Shown one piece after another: positions 11,060-21,471 of a stretch of 64,000 bases of DNA (positions within the stretch are counted from its first letter, which is position 1; each line of letters begins with the position of its first letter). Position numbers and translations under genes: made by a program. The stretch comes from Bettongia penicillata ogilbyi (Eukaryota; Chordata; Mammalia; Diprotodontia; Potoroidae), in the NCBI GenBank assembly GCA_023548195.1, contig JAJHZJ010000416.1:1198317-1262316 (forward strand), in the 5' to 3' direction. The notes beneath the pieces are model-generated. The model was not told the DNA's origin and searched no databases. It worked only from the letters and a program-made list of their open reading frames with translations.

Positions 11060-11355
11060 AATAAAAGCAGCTAACATTTATAAGTACTTAAAGGATTTAC
11101 AAGGGGAACAAGAATTTATTAAGCACCTACTATGTGCCAGGAACTGTGCTAAACACTTAAAATTATTATCTCACGATCTTCCCAACAACTCGGTGAAGTA
11201 GGTGCTACTATTATCCCCATTTTACAGTTGAAGAAACTGAAGAAGACAGAGATTAAGTGACTTGTCTAGGGTCCCACAACTAGTTAGTATCTGGGGCAGC
11301 GTTTGAATTCTCAACCTGTTTGACTCCAGGTTCATTGCTTTGTCTATGCTGCCTG
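11060..11355 (-). repeat. MIR/THER-type SINE with adjoining L2 motif (CIMIP5 intron 2)
   Basis: Antisense MIR order: 'agctaacatttataagtac', 'ttatccccattttacag', 'aagtgacttgtctaggg', and the tRNA-like end 'gaattctcaacctg'. An L2-like 'tttattaagcacctactatg' lies at about 11,113. Confidence 0.7.
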
Positions 11356-11359
11356 TGGA

Positions 11360-11475
11360 TTAGCATATAAAAAGCTGGACTGAGTGCAAAGATCTGGGTT
11401 CAAGTCTTGTTTTTCTGACCCATCCTGGCTATAGGAACCAAACTAACATTACCAGTCTCTGGGCATTATTTTGCT
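11360..11475 (+). repeat. MIR fragment
   Basis: 'aaagatctgggttcaagtct' (B box) followed by a degraded core with 'accagtctctgggcatta'. Confidence 0.55.
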
Positions 11476-11609
11476 CTGAGCATTCTTTTGACCCATTGAA
11501 TCCCCAAGGAAGACTCTCTAGAGATAAGGGTCATCTTGTAGGTCAGGATTTACATTTTTTATTTTTGCAAGCGGAGGGGGTTCCTTTTAGAACTCTGTAT
11601 CTTTTAATT

Positions 11610-11785
11610 TGCAGGATTTAGGACTGAACCATACTATCTAGTTTAATCCTTTCATTTTGTAGGTGAGGGAAATGAGAACTGAAAGAGGGAAAGGAACTTT
11701 TCTGAAGGTTACAATGGCAGAGATGAGATTTGAAGCCGGATGCTCAGAGAGCAAATCCAGCTCTTCCCATGGCACCATTTTTGGG
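11610..11785 (-). repeat. MIR-like SINE fragment
   Basis: 'tttaatcctttcattttgtag', 'ggaacttttctgaaggtt', 'gagatgagatttgaagcc': the antisense MIR order. Confidence 0.5.
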
Positions 11786-12389
11786 GAGCAGCAGTAGAAC
11801 AGGGTGGTTTTGTAGCAGTAAAATACTGTTTGCCCTGGTCTAATTATGGATAACCCACAATAGTGTTTACATTTAATTCAGTAAAATTTTATTATATCAT
11901 GAGAAGTCACTGGTAATTGCTGAGGACACAAAACATGAAAATGAAACAATTCTCATCCACAAACATTTTATGTTGTATTCAGGGGATTCTGTGTATACAC
12001 ACAAATATGTGAAGGCTACTCCAGAGTTCTGAGATTTCACCAGCACAGGGAACTATTGATATGATAATTCCCACCACCAATCCTAAATGCAGAAATTCTT
12101 GAGACTAAGGAACATATCTAGTCATATTATCAGAGCCCAAATTTGAAACAAGGTCAACCTAGGCCTTCTTGATTTTAAGCTTAGAACTCTGCCTACTACA
12201 TGACACTGTCCTCTGTTCTAGATATGTGATGAGCATACAGTTAAATATAATGAGTGATTTGAAAAGGGAGTGAGCATCCACAACTGGAGACATCACAAAA
12301 GGTTTCCTGATGGTGGACCCTCTTCCTAGAGGTGGTAATTGAGAACCAAGAATAATTTTTCCGTTTTCACATATTTTGCTTGTTCTTTG
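11786..12389. other. unassigned intronic sequence
   Basis: CIMIP5 intron 2. A weak MIR-like stretch near 12,110-12,200 ('aaatttgaaacaagg'). Nothing else is recognised. Confidence 0.4.
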
Positions 12390-12700
12390 CTTTTCAAGAG
12401 GATTAATGACATCATGGGGTGAAGTCTTGACTTGTGAATGAATTGGATTTAAGTGAGGCAGTGGCACACAAAGTCATCAACCTCAGTCTCTCTTCCAGAG
12501 TCATTGAAGGCCAATGGCAAGACAAAAGTCAGGATGACTGGCAATGGCTTGAGATGCAGTGGATGACCTTGTGTCTTCGATGTCTAACTAAGCTCTAATT
12601 GCTCCACAGCATTTGCTCCAGCCACCTTTATGGCTATTGGAACAAATTGTTCTCATCCATCCATTCCAGACCTGTTTATAGACTTAGAATTTATTTATTT
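12390..12700 (-). mobile_element. RTE-tailed SINE
   Basis: On the plus strand it begins with 'tcaagaggattaatgacatc', the complement of the RTE 3' terminus (compare 'gtcctcttcgaagatg' at the end of the RTE at 32.6 kb). It continues through 'attggatttaagtgaggcag', 'tcaggatgactggcaatggc' and 'ttggaacaaattgttctcat'. The body matches 60,240-60,746 and 32,656-32,860. It lies in CIMIP5 intron 2, in the same orientation as the gene. Confidence 0.7.
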
Positions 12701-12840
12701 CTATACATGTTGTATTCCACAAGCAGAACTAAGTCTCTTAAGGCCTAATATTATTGGTATTTTGCCTTTAGATCTTGAAAGCCTCCCATAGAGCCTTGCA
12801 CGTAGTTGGTGCTTAATAAATGTCTGGTTGAATTTCCTGT
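12701..12840 (-). repeat. LINE-2 3' end fragment
   Basis: 'agagccttgcacgtagttgg' and 'gcttaataaatgtctggttg' are the antisense L2 terminal motif. Confidence 0.6.
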
Positions 12841-13039
12841 TGTGGTGCATTTGACCAGGAAGGTCCTGGGACAATCTGTCATGAAGCCAGTATTCTAGGC
12901 CTTTCTAGTTTGGTGGAACCAGCTAGAGTTTAGCTCTGATGGCACGGTCACTGGGAAGGAACCCAGGGTCACCTTCACTCCATGATGACACACTAGAGGA
13001 AGATATTAAACAACACTACCACACATAAATGTATCTTAC

Positions 13040-13079
13040 CATTGGATCATAGTCTTTCAAAAAACTCCAATTTTCAATC
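13040..13079 (-). CDS. CIMIP5: CIMIP5 (C2orf50) exon 2, 40-nt microexon
   Basis: Too short for ORF scanning but well supported. The acceptor TTTTTTCTTCTCAG precedes it and the donor GTAAGA follows. The first G completes the Trp codon split at the exon 1 junction. The remaining 39 nt read IENWSFLKDYDPM, the most conserved block I know in the human protein (NWSFLKDYDPMGNKKE). The other two frames contain stops. It ends in phase 0 and joins exon 3 in frame to give DYDPM-GNKKE. Intron 1 is 3,975 bp and intron 2 is 2,073 bp. Confidence 0.93.
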
Positions 13080-13321
13080 CTGAGAAGAAAAAACAAGTCA
13101 TATTAAATCTATAAGGGATATTTTTTTTCTACTTTTCATAATAAATTTATTCCCTTCATTGCAGCAAACCAGTTACAGAGTGCCTGTCCATATTCCACTA
13201 TCTCTCTAAGATATTTCCATTCCATGTTATCATGACTATTCTCAGAGCAGGCTCCCCAGGTTCCTCCCTTCAGGGGAGCTACTGTCAGAAGTACTCTCTG
13301 CTTGTGCAAACATTAAATCAT

Positions 13322-13545
13322 ATGTATATGCATATATATATATATATATATATATACATACAATGTGTATACAAATATATAGGATATTTAAGCACGGGAG
13401 GTGGTGGTGGTAAAAATGCACTAAGACTTTTGGGACAGCCTGTGCACATGTGTGTGTACACACGTGTGTGTACAGACATATACTCAGACATATATAAGTA
13501 TATGTAGGCCAACATAGATAGATGATAGATAGATTAGATAAATAC
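13322..13545. repeat. TA and TG/CA microsatellites (CIMIP5 intron 1)
   Basis: (TA)n at about 13,325-13,360, interrupted TG/CA runs at 13,440-13,500 and a short GATA-type run at about 13,518-13,538. Confidence 0.8.
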
Positions 13546-13599
13546 ATAATTAATCAGGTAGTAATATAATTGCCTTAATGTGACCCACTTCTTTACATC

Positions 13600-13905
13600 T
13601 TTTTTTTCCTTCTGTTCATTTAAAAATGTTCTGGTGATACTTCCTTTAGCATCTATCACTCCCCACTAACTCACCTTGCTTCCCAGCCCTACCCCTCCAT
13701 TGTAATAAATATGTAGAGTGAAGAAAAACAAATCAACACATGGGCCATGTCTGAAAACTGGTTATGTCTGAGCCTGTACCTCTAGCTTATCACTACTCTG
13801 ATAAGAGGCAGGAGTTATATTTCTTCATCATTGTTTTTAAGTTATGATTGGACACTGCTTTGATCACAGTTCTTTGGTCTTTCAAAGTAAACCTGCCCCT
13901 CCCCC
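13600..13905 (-). mobile_element. L1 3' UTR fragment
   Basis: Antisense L1 3' region of a subfamily whose 3' UTR carries 'cttcatcattg' and 'gctttgatcacagttctttgg'. The call rests on similarity to marsupial L1 tails and there is no coding block. Confidence 0.45.
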
Positions 13906-13919
13906 CAGACTTCTGATTA

Positions 13920-14950
13920 TATTTTAAAATGTCTTAAGTTTCATTGGGGATTCTGACTCATTAGCTATTGGACTCAAGTCCAAAGCTGTATTCATATTTC
14001 TCTTTAAACCTCCCCTTTCTTTCAAGATCCCCAACACCTGATGTAGACACCACCATTCTCTCTTTCCCTCAGCCTTGTAACATGGGCTCCATCTTGTACT
14101 TTTCTCATTCTATCATTCCCCATGTCTAAGTCTTATCATGTCCATCTCAGAAACATTTCTTCAACTCACATGGCCACTCCCTAATTCAGGCCCCCATTAA
14201 CTCTCACATCAACCATTGTAATGATTTCCTAATTAATTTTTCTAATAGATTTTCCACTCTCCAATATATTCTCCAACAGGTGTTAAAATCATTTTCCTAA
14301 AGCGCAGGTCTAAACATTGTTATTCCCCTTTAAAAAACCTTCAAAGGTTCCCTATTGCTTTTGGGCAAATTTTTCAGCCTGGCAATTTTGGAGGGGTTTG
14401 TTTTTGAGGAAATTGGGGTTAAGTGACTTGCCCAGGGTCATACAGTTAGTAAGTGTCTGAGACCAAATTTGAACTTAGGTCCTCCTAATTTCAAGGCTGG
14501 TGCCCCATCCACTGGGCCACCTAGCTACCCCTAGCCTGGCAATTAAAGTTCTTTATAGTCTGATTGAAACATACCATCATGTATGTTTGTGTTCCAGCTA
14601 AAGAACTAATAGCTACTCCTTGCCCTCAAAAGGCTTCTCTCAGCTCCAAGAGCAGCTCTTCCCCACACTGGGAAAGCATTTCTTTTTTCAGCTGCACCTC
14701 CAAGGATCTTTAACTTCCTTTAAGGCTCAGCTCAGGTACCATATTGTCTGTGAGCTGCATGAACTCTCCAGTTATTAGCTCCTAGTCCTTTCTCAAATGA
14801 CTACATATTTATAGTATGTGTACAGGGATGCTCCCCAGGAGAATGCAAACTTCTGGACCGCAGGTGATGTGTTTGTTTCTGTGTCTCCGCAGTGCTCAGA
14901 ACAGTGCCTTGCATGGAGTAGGTTCTTAATAAATGGTTATTGCATTGAAT
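13920..14950 (-). mobile_element. LINE-2, long 3' portion, interrupted by a SINE
   Basis: Antisense L2. Recognisable blocks are 'atcattttcctaaagcgcagg', 'ccttcaaaggttccctattgc', 'gctcagctcaggtac', and the terminal 'cagtgccttgcatggagtagg' with 'cttaataaatgg'. A younger SINE interrupts it at 14,388-14,532 and the L2 resumes in register after it. It lies in CIMIP5 intron 1. Confidence 0.75.
14388..14532 (-). mobile_element. short tRNA-derived SINE (WSINE/SINE1-like) inserted in L2
   Basis: Antisense: 'ttggggttaagtgacttgcc', 'gggtcatacagttagtaagt', 'aaatttgaacttaggtcc', 'gccacctagctacccc'. It lacks the long MAR1-type tail. The 12-bp duplication AGCCTGGCAATT at 14,376-14,387 and 14,533-14,544 fixes both ends and shows it entered the L2. 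Confidence 0.9.
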
Positions 14951-15202
14951 TAAAAAGGCATTTTATTAAGATACTTTGTATTTATGTACTAAATTAAATT
15001 ACAGTGAAGACTTCTCCTTCTAGTGATCTTATTAAGAGATTAAGACACTAATTAATTACATTTGTATGGAACTAACTCTTCTTATGGACTTAAAAAAATT
15101 CAATTTTCCTAAATGATACTCTAACATATACACAATAGATAACTGGAGAGAAATTCAAGCATGTCTGCATGGATAAAAAGGACTGCATGCTTACTATACT
15201 AA

Positions 15203-15375
15203 GTTTTAGAACTGGACAGCATCCCAGAGACCATCTAGTCCTCTTCTCTTTATTTATAGCCAAGGAACCTAAAGCCTGGAGAGGAAAAGTGACTTGCCTG
15301 TACAGTCACACTGGAAGCAAAATCAAGATTTGAACTCTGGTCCTTTGGTGCTAAATTTAGTACTCTTTCCACAAA
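15203..15375 (-). repeat. MIR-like SINE
   Basis: 'gaccatctagtcctcttctc', 'aggaaaagtgacttgcctgta' and 'aatcaagatttgaactctgg' in antisense MIR order. Confidence 0.6.
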
Positions 15376-15546
15376 ATCTCTTGTACTCTGAGTTGGCAGA
15401 GAATTTTGACAGAGAAACAAAGGTAAATGATTTCTGTATTTCATACTAGTTCTTAGATACATATTCTTGACTTTTCTCCTTGGCCTGCCCTAACCTTCCT
15501 TCACTGAATATCAGCAACTCCTGCTGGAAAGGCACAGTATTGATTA

Positions 15547-15640
15547 CCAGGATGGAGAACCTGCAGCCTGGAGGCCATGTGTGGCCCTCTAGGTTTTCAA
15601 ATGAGGGTCTTTGAATCCAAATGGATTCATTGCTACCCCT
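15547..15640 (+). repeat. half copy of a hAT-type MITE
   Basis: 'caggatggagaacctgcagc', 'catgtgtggccctctaggtt', 'tttgaatccaaatggattc': left arm of the family described at 54,444. Confidence 0.55.
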
Positions 15641-15884
15641 GACATTGAACATCAGAGAATAGGAACCTCTTAGGATGGCAGAAGGGTGTGGTAGTCTAAG
15701 ACTAATGTTTTCTAGGTGAGGGAACTGAAGCTTGTGGCGTGGAGGAGAGATAAATGACTCGTCCAAGGTAACACAAATAGAAAGTGGCAGACCTAGGATT
15801 CAAGCTCAATTCTTGCTAAATGGTCTATGACTTTAAAGGGAAATGCTTCAATAGATGTACAATGTAATGAATGAACGACCATCT

Positions 15885-16020
15885 AGTGCATTTTGAAGAC
15901 ATGAGTTCCAGTCTTAGCTTTGATTTTGCTAGCTCCTTGACCCTGGACAAGTCATCTAACTCCTGTAGCTTTAATTCCCCCATTTGTAAAATGGGGATGA
16001 TAATGTTCATCCTGCCCCCA
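15885..16020 (+). repeat. MIR
   Basis: 'cttgaccctggacaagtcat' and 'cccatttgtaaaatggggat' are the MIR core and tail. A weaker antisense MIR-like piece lies at about 15,690-15,800. Confidence 0.65.
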
Positions 16021-16359
16021 CCTTCTGTCCTCTCCCCATAGCCCAGTGCTGGGAAACTTGCAAACTATAGAATCTGGAGAAGTGGGAGTTACTGTTATTA
16101 CATAACAGGAGAACATTCCCTCCCTAAATGAAAATCTAAGGTTTTTATTACAATATCATGAGCACCTACTAGGGTCCAGAAACCTCTGAAATGAAAAATG
16201 AAGCCAAAAAACCAGACAGTTATTTTTGCATAGCAGTAGGTGAGCTACCTACCTTAGTTACAGGAAGAGTTAAGCACTCTGGACTCCTATCCTGAACTTT
16301 AAGATGAAAATGTTAAAAAGCTTATATGAAAATGCGATTAAAATCAGTATTGTGCTGGA

Positions 16360-16560
16360 CTAGAGAATTGACCTGGAAATCAGGAAACTGGAGTCCTCAT
16401 CCTGGTCTACAGTAATTGACTGTGTGATCCGGGGCGTGTCCCTAGTCATCTTTGGGACTTATTTTCTCCGGAGTTTTAACTTGTAACATGAGATTTGACT
16501 ACCTGATCTCTTACTTGTTCGCAGCTCTAACATTCTATGTTCTAAGGTCTCCCCCTTATA
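16360..16560 (+). repeat. MIR
   Basis: 'aggaaactggagtcctcatc', 'gactgtgtgatccggggcgt', 'catctttgggacttattttc' and 'gcagctctaacattctatg' follow MIR in order. Confidence 0.7.
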
Positions 16561-16689
16561 GCATTCTACATGCTAAGTATCCCTCTCACATTCTAAAATT
16601 CCTCCATTTCTGACATTCCGTCCTAAAGTCTGCTTCCCAAAGTCCACCCCCCCCCCATTTAATTTAAATGCTTAAATAATTCAGTTCAA

Positions 16690-16935
16690 TCAAGGAGATT
16701 CTCTATACAAGGCAGTGAGGGCATAAGGACTGAAGGAGACCCTTCTTGCCCCCAAGAAACCTACATTCTACTGGGGGAGACACCAAGTACACAGGCCGAT
16801 CAGTCATTTGAGGTGGGAGTGGGGTGGGGCAGAGATCAGGGAAGCCTTTCTGGAGGACCTGGTACTTAAGCAGAGTCTCAAAGGAGGCCGGGGGCTCTGA
16901 AACGCGGAGCTAAGGCGGCAGAGCATGGGTGCCTA
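16690..16935 (+). repeat. LINE-2 fragment
   Basis: 'cttcttgcccccaagaaacc', 'tacattctactgggggagac' and 'ggaagcctttctggaggacc' are typical of the L2 3' region. It lies about 120 bp from exon 1, in CIMIP5 intron 1. Confidence 0.65.
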
Positions 16936-17054
16936 GATGGAGGTTTCAAACGGATCCCCTTTGGTTTGCAGTTTTCTTAAGGGCCAGAAGGAGATGAAGA
17001 TGTGGCAGGTGTCTAGGTGGCCTCCATCAGAGGACGGGCCGGGAGCTCACTTAC

Positions 17055-17305
17055 CAGCGCTTGTGGCCCCTAAGCTCGGCCTCCAGCAGCTCCCTCCACA
17101 GGTTGTCCTGATGCACCTGGTTCGCCTGCAGTGCAGCCTGCTCAGCCTCCCGACCTTGGGCTCCCTGTGTTCTGAGGGGGCTGATACCTGCTGGAATCCT
17201 TCTGAGGGAAGGGGCTGACACCAAGGCTGGGTCAAGAGGCCTGGGTGATAGCTGCCTGCCTCCAGCCAATGTGGCCTTCCGAAATGCCGGAGAAGGGCTG
17301 CCCAT
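17055..17305 (-). CDS. CIMIP5: CIMIP5 (C2orf50) exon 1 with start codon
   Basis: Encodes the N-terminal 83 residues plus two bases of Trp84. ATG at 17,305 has a strong context (A at -3, G at +4) and gives MGSPSPAFRKATLAGGRQLS; the human protein also starts MGS. The middle is a low-complexity Pro/Ala/Gln stretch, as in the human protein. The exon ends with QVHQDNLWRELLEAELRGHK and R, matching the conserved WRELLEAE segment. The donor GTAAGT follows at 17,054, splitting a TGG codon that exon 2 completes. The full protein is 84 + 13 + 60 = 157 residues, close to about 160 in human. The exon and flanks are GC-richer than the surroundings. I see no TATA box and no convincing ciliary X-box in the 400 bp upstream. 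An out-of-frame ATG at 17,373 overlaps the start. Confidence 0.92.
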
Positions 17306-17449
17306 TCTGAAGGTGTCTGGCCTAGGGTGTCCGTGACAGAGGTCTTCTGGTGTCTGCTACTCCCTCCTGGCATCCAGGAACGTTAAAGTCAGCTTCTTTG
17401 CTTGTCCTTTCCTGGCTCCGCACCAGTGAGCTGAGCCGATGACGGTAGG

Positions 17450-17520
17450 ATCACAGGATCTGAGAGCTGGAAGTGACCCCCAAGGTCACCTAGCCTAATC
17501 CGGGGCAGAACAAAACTCCC
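17450..17520 (-). repeat. MIR-like SINE fragment upstream of CIMIP5
   Basis: 'ggatctgagagctggaagtg' and 'ccaaggtcacctagcctaat' are the start of the common antisense MIR-like unit. If the CIMIP5 transcript starts upstream of it, it would lie in the 5' UTR. Confidence 0.4.
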
Positions 17521-17560
17521 CTCTGTAAATGATGCCTCTACCTTCTATCTCAGGTTCTCC

Positions 17561-18249
17561 CCACTCCGCAGGCCACACTAGCTGAGCCAACAGAAGTTTC
17601 CTGGAGCTCTGAGATGGCCTGATCCTGCCTCTTTGTCAGGGAGCTTGGGATAGTGAGTGCTCTATCAATGCCGAAGGTTGCCCAAGTGTGTTTACCCGTC
17701 TCCCCTAGAAACCTGACAACCTCATGAATATTCACCAGCGATTGACCAGAAACCAGTGCTAACCCAGAGCAACTGGCCCCTTCTGCCTCCTTGTTCCTTC
17801 ACTTGGGAGGAAGAGCAAAACAGTTTTCTTTCACTAAACAGTGCAGCATTTTCCTTCCATATGTATAAAGAGCTTCTGTTATGGATCTCCAAAATAACTT
17901 TGGGCTGGGAGTGAGGAAATGTGGGTTCTAATGAGATTAGCCAGCTGCAGCTATGTAACAGCATTTTATCACAGGTAAAACATTGCAATATATTATCACA
18001 GTTGTGTCACAGTATGGGGGAGAGAGAATGTTTTAGCTGAAAGTTCTAGATTAAGAATCAGAGAGACCTAGTGTCAGATTTCAGTAGCTGTATGGCCATG
18101 ATCAAGTGGCTTAATCTCTGTGAGGCCCAGGCAATTATCCAAGTTTTACGTTTACTAAATTTGCTAAATCACAGATCCTTTCTTCTTTGTAGGAAGCTTC
18201 TGTGATAAATGATGAGGTGCCCAAATGATCAGGTGACGAAAGATATGAT
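17561..18249. other. mostly unassigned; MIR at 18,010-18,135
   Basis: 5' flank of CIMIP5. MIR core elements occur at 18,040-18,125 ('aagtggcttaatctctgtga'). No further exon is recognised. Confidence 0.45.
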
Positions 18250-19215
18250 CAGGACTTTTGAAATCAATGGACATTTATTTTACTTTATAAAATAAGCTTT
18301 TATTGATGTTTTCTGTTTCTTACATTATCATGTAACTGCTATCCTTTATAACAAATAATATTTTTAAGGACAAAAAAAAGAAAGAAAAAAATTAGCAGAA
18401 CTGATCAATACTTTGAAAAAGTCTGAAAATAAGTATAGTGTATAATACCTTTGAACCTCCCACCTCTAAAGAGGTCAGTTAGGACTGTCCTTTCATATCG
18501 CTTCATTTGAGTTCTGCTTGATCTTTGTAATTCTTTTCCATTCACTTTTGAGTTTTTGGTGTATGATGGTTCTTGCCATTTGTATTGCTATAGTTATTGT
18601 ATAGACTATTTGTTTTGGCTCACCATACTTCATTCTGCATTAGTTTATATAGATCTTTCCATGATTCTCTGTATTTATCACCTATATCATTTCTTACAGC
18701 TCAGCAGTATTCAATTACATTCACATACCATAATTTTTTTGTCATTCTCCAGTTGATGGTCATCTACTTTGTTTCCAATTTTTCACTATCACAAAAAGTG
18801 TAGCTATAAATATTTTGGAGTATATTGGGGACTTTTTCCTTATCAATGACTTCCTTGGGGCATAAGCCCAATAATAGAATCTTTATTTCAAAAGGAATGG
18901 ATATTTTGTCACTTTATTTGAATACATAATTTCAAATTGCTTTACAAAATGGTTGTACCATTTCACAGCTCCACCAACTGTATATTAACATGCTCATCAT
19001 TCTGCAACCCCTCCAACATCGACTAATGCCATTTTTGGACATCTTTTCTAATTCTCAGGGTGTGAAGAAAAACCTCAGGGTTGTATTGATTTGCATTCCT
19101 CTTATTATCTGGAGTATTCTTCCATGTGACTATAAATACTTTGCAGTTCTTTTGAGAACTGTTCATATCCTTTGACCACTTACCTATTGTTTATTTATTT
19201 TGGATAACAAATCCT
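18250..19215 (-). mobile_element. old L1 3' region (end of ORF2 and 3' UTR)
   Basis: Antisense copy with the usual L1 ORF2-end landmarks: 'cagctcagcagtattcaattac', 'cattctccagttgatggtca', 'gcataagcccaataatag', 'cacagctccaccaactgtat' and 'tcatatcctttgaccactta'. It is older and more diverged than the L1 at 60.9 kb and has no open frame. Confidence 0.75.
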
Positions 19216-19225
19216 TATCAGAGAG

Positions 19226-20030
19226 ACTTGATACAACAACAAACATTTATTAAGCGCTTTCTATGTGCCAGGTATATTGCTAAGTTCTAGGGATACAAAG
19301 AAAAGCAAGACACCAAAAAAACAAAATCCATACAAACGCCAAAACAACAAGCCAGTTCCTGATTTCAAGGAGCTTATGATCTACTGGAGTAGGTAACAAG
19401 CAACTGTGAACAAACAAGACATATTCAGGACAGATTGGAGATAATTTTAGAAGGAAAGCTTCTTACAGAAAGTAGGCTTTTAACTGGAATCTGAAGGAAG
19501 ACAGAAGTCAGGGCACAGATTGGGAGGGAGAGAATTCTAGGCATAGTGGAAAGGCAGGGAAAATGCAGTCAAGAAATGGAATACTTTGTGTAAGGGATAA
19601 GGAAACTGTTACTGGATCACAGGGTATGGGAAGGAAAAGTAAGGTAGACTGGAAAGGTAGAAAAGCAATTTGATAGCTGAGTGGAGAATGGACTAGAGTA
19701 GAAAGAGACTTTAGGCAGGGAAGCCAAACAGCAGGTTATTGTAATAGTCTGGGCATGAGGGGATGAGAGCATGCAAGAGGGCAGTGGCAGTATCAAAGGA
19801 GAGAAGTGGATCAGAGATATTTCAGAGATATTATGGAGGTAAAATCAACAAGAAATGAAAGATTGAATATGTGGGGAGAGAAAGATTTGAGTACTTAGCT
19901 TGCAAGCCTGGATGACTGGGAGGATGGTGGTGACCAATAGACAAGATTCTGGTGAAGGTTACCCTGATATTCTGCATAGCATCCTTTTTTTCTAAATTAA
20001 TGACTTCACCATGCTTATTGGATCCAGCAC
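19226..20030 (+). mobile_element. LINE-2, long 3' portion
   Basis: Begins with 'catttattaagcgctttcta' and 'gtgccaggtatattgctaag'. It includes 'tttcaaggagcttatgatct', 'ggcacagattgggagggag' and 'gttattgtaatagtctgggc', as in the L2 3' half. It ends where the SLC2A8 retrocopy begins. Confidence 0.7.
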
Positions 20031-20054
20031 ACATGGATACTTATTGAGGTTGAC

Positions 20055-20845
20055 TTCTGAATAGCCTGACCAGCAGTCACTTCTCTTGTCATCCCAGTGT
20101 ATGGATCTGAAATACCTTTCCCTGCAACCCAAGGTATGCAACTAATGGTCATTACTAGGATCCTAGGATTATAAGTGGCATGGCTAGATTGGCCATGTTA
20201 GGCTCTATCCCATCTAAGATTCCTTCTAAGCACAAGAAACAGGAAGCAATTGCAATTATGAGATTTCTGTGGGGGTCACATCAAGAACAGTAGTGGAAAC
20301 TGAATGAATGTTGTGACTTGGAGCTACTTTGTAAAGGTGAAGAGCCTAACAATTCATTGTTATTTCTTAGCTTTTCAGAAGCTCTGAGGGATGAATACAA
20401 TGATGTTTTCTATAGAAACTACTCTTGAAGAAGCTAGCCTTATGGATACCAGTCTTGCCTCAGTCATCATGGGCATGCTGCTAGTGATCTTTCCTGCCTT
20501 GGCGACCCTTTTTCATGAATAGAGGTGGCCAGAAGCTACTCCTATTGCTGTCAAGGTGTTATCAGGGCTCTCCATTCCATGATGCTAGGTATCCCTCCTA
20601 AAATTACTTCTCAGATTATGAAGAACACTTCATATCCTCATCAAATACTTGAACCCAAATCCCATAGAAGTCAACTCTGGGCTGCTGTGGTTAGCAGTGT
20701 TCAGCATGAGATTCTTTCTCCACAGGTTTTACTTCAGGCTGGGGTTCTATTTTCTGGCTGGTGATGTCAGAGATATTTCCTCTTCAAATCAAGGGTCTAG
20801 CTAGTGGAGTCCACATTCTCACCAATGGATCATGGCCCTTTTTGT
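20055..20845 (+). pseudogene. SLC2A8: processed pseudogene of SLC2A8 (GLUT8)
   Basis: GLUT8 is a 12-helix sugar transporter of internal membranes. This intronless, decayed copy follows the middle and C-terminal half in order with frame changes. About 20,240-20,270 gives an ALRFLWG-like block. About 20,365-20,450 gives FQKL-GMNTMMFSIETTLEEA. Next comes SLASVIMGMLLVIFPALATL near 20,455-20,515, then RGGQKLLLLLS (parental DRAGRRLLLVLS), then GLLWLAV near 20,680, and finally [20 protein letters not shown] at 20,767-20,826 (parental [20 protein letters not shown]). These blocks come from several parental exons, so the copy is mRNA-derived. It is cut off at 20,845 by an L2 and has many stops. Confidence 0.82.
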
Positions 20846-21110
20846 CAATAGGAAAGAGACATTTATTAAGTACCTATTATGTGCCAGGCACTGTGGTAAG
20901 TGCTAAGGATACAAAACCAAAAAATATAATTCCTGCCATCAGGAAGCTTATAATCTAACTGGGGAAGAAAACATACAAAAAGAAGCTGAAAAGAGTAGGG
21001 GGAGGTACCCATCAGGCAGGGACATGGTAGAGAAGACAGGGATATCCCAGGGTAGTACAGCTGGGTGAGAAATGAGGAGATGTTCTGAGCTGATTTTACT
21101 CCTTAAATGG
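20846..21110 (+). repeat. LINE-2 fragment
   Basis: 'catttattaagtacctatta', 'gtgccaggcactgtggtaag', 'aagcttataatctaactggg' in L2 order. Confidence 0.75.
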
Positions 21111-21428
21111 AGGATTTGGAGTTCATGGCTCCACCTTCCAGTCAGAGGGACAAGTGTTGAGATGGAATATCAAGGATGATGAGATCTTGTACTGAAGTTT
21201 TCCCAATAATAGGCTTCTTGGAGTATGGTGGAAAAGTCAGACAAGTCCCAAAATAGTACAGTCAGGTAAATGACTAGTTACAAAATAATTTAACAGCCCC
21301 ATGATGTCTCAACTCATTATGGAATTTTCTGGGTTTATTTTCCTGCCTGCTTCCCCAATGTCATTTTCATATTACTCTATGTTTTGGAAACAAAGGGAAA
21401 AACTTTGAAACAAACCAGGGCTCATTTT
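21111..21428. other. no feature recognised
   Basis: Unique-looking sequence between an L2 and the nested L1/HAL1 pair. Confidence 0.4.
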
Positions 21429-21471
21429 TAATAGTATTTTATTTTTCCAGTTACATGTAAAGACAGTTTTT

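Noticed and set aside
17047..17373. 108-codon frame overlapping CIMIP5 exon 1
   Set aside because: It is in another frame from the conserved WRELLEAE segment and is a GC-driven shadow. Kept only as a possible uORF.
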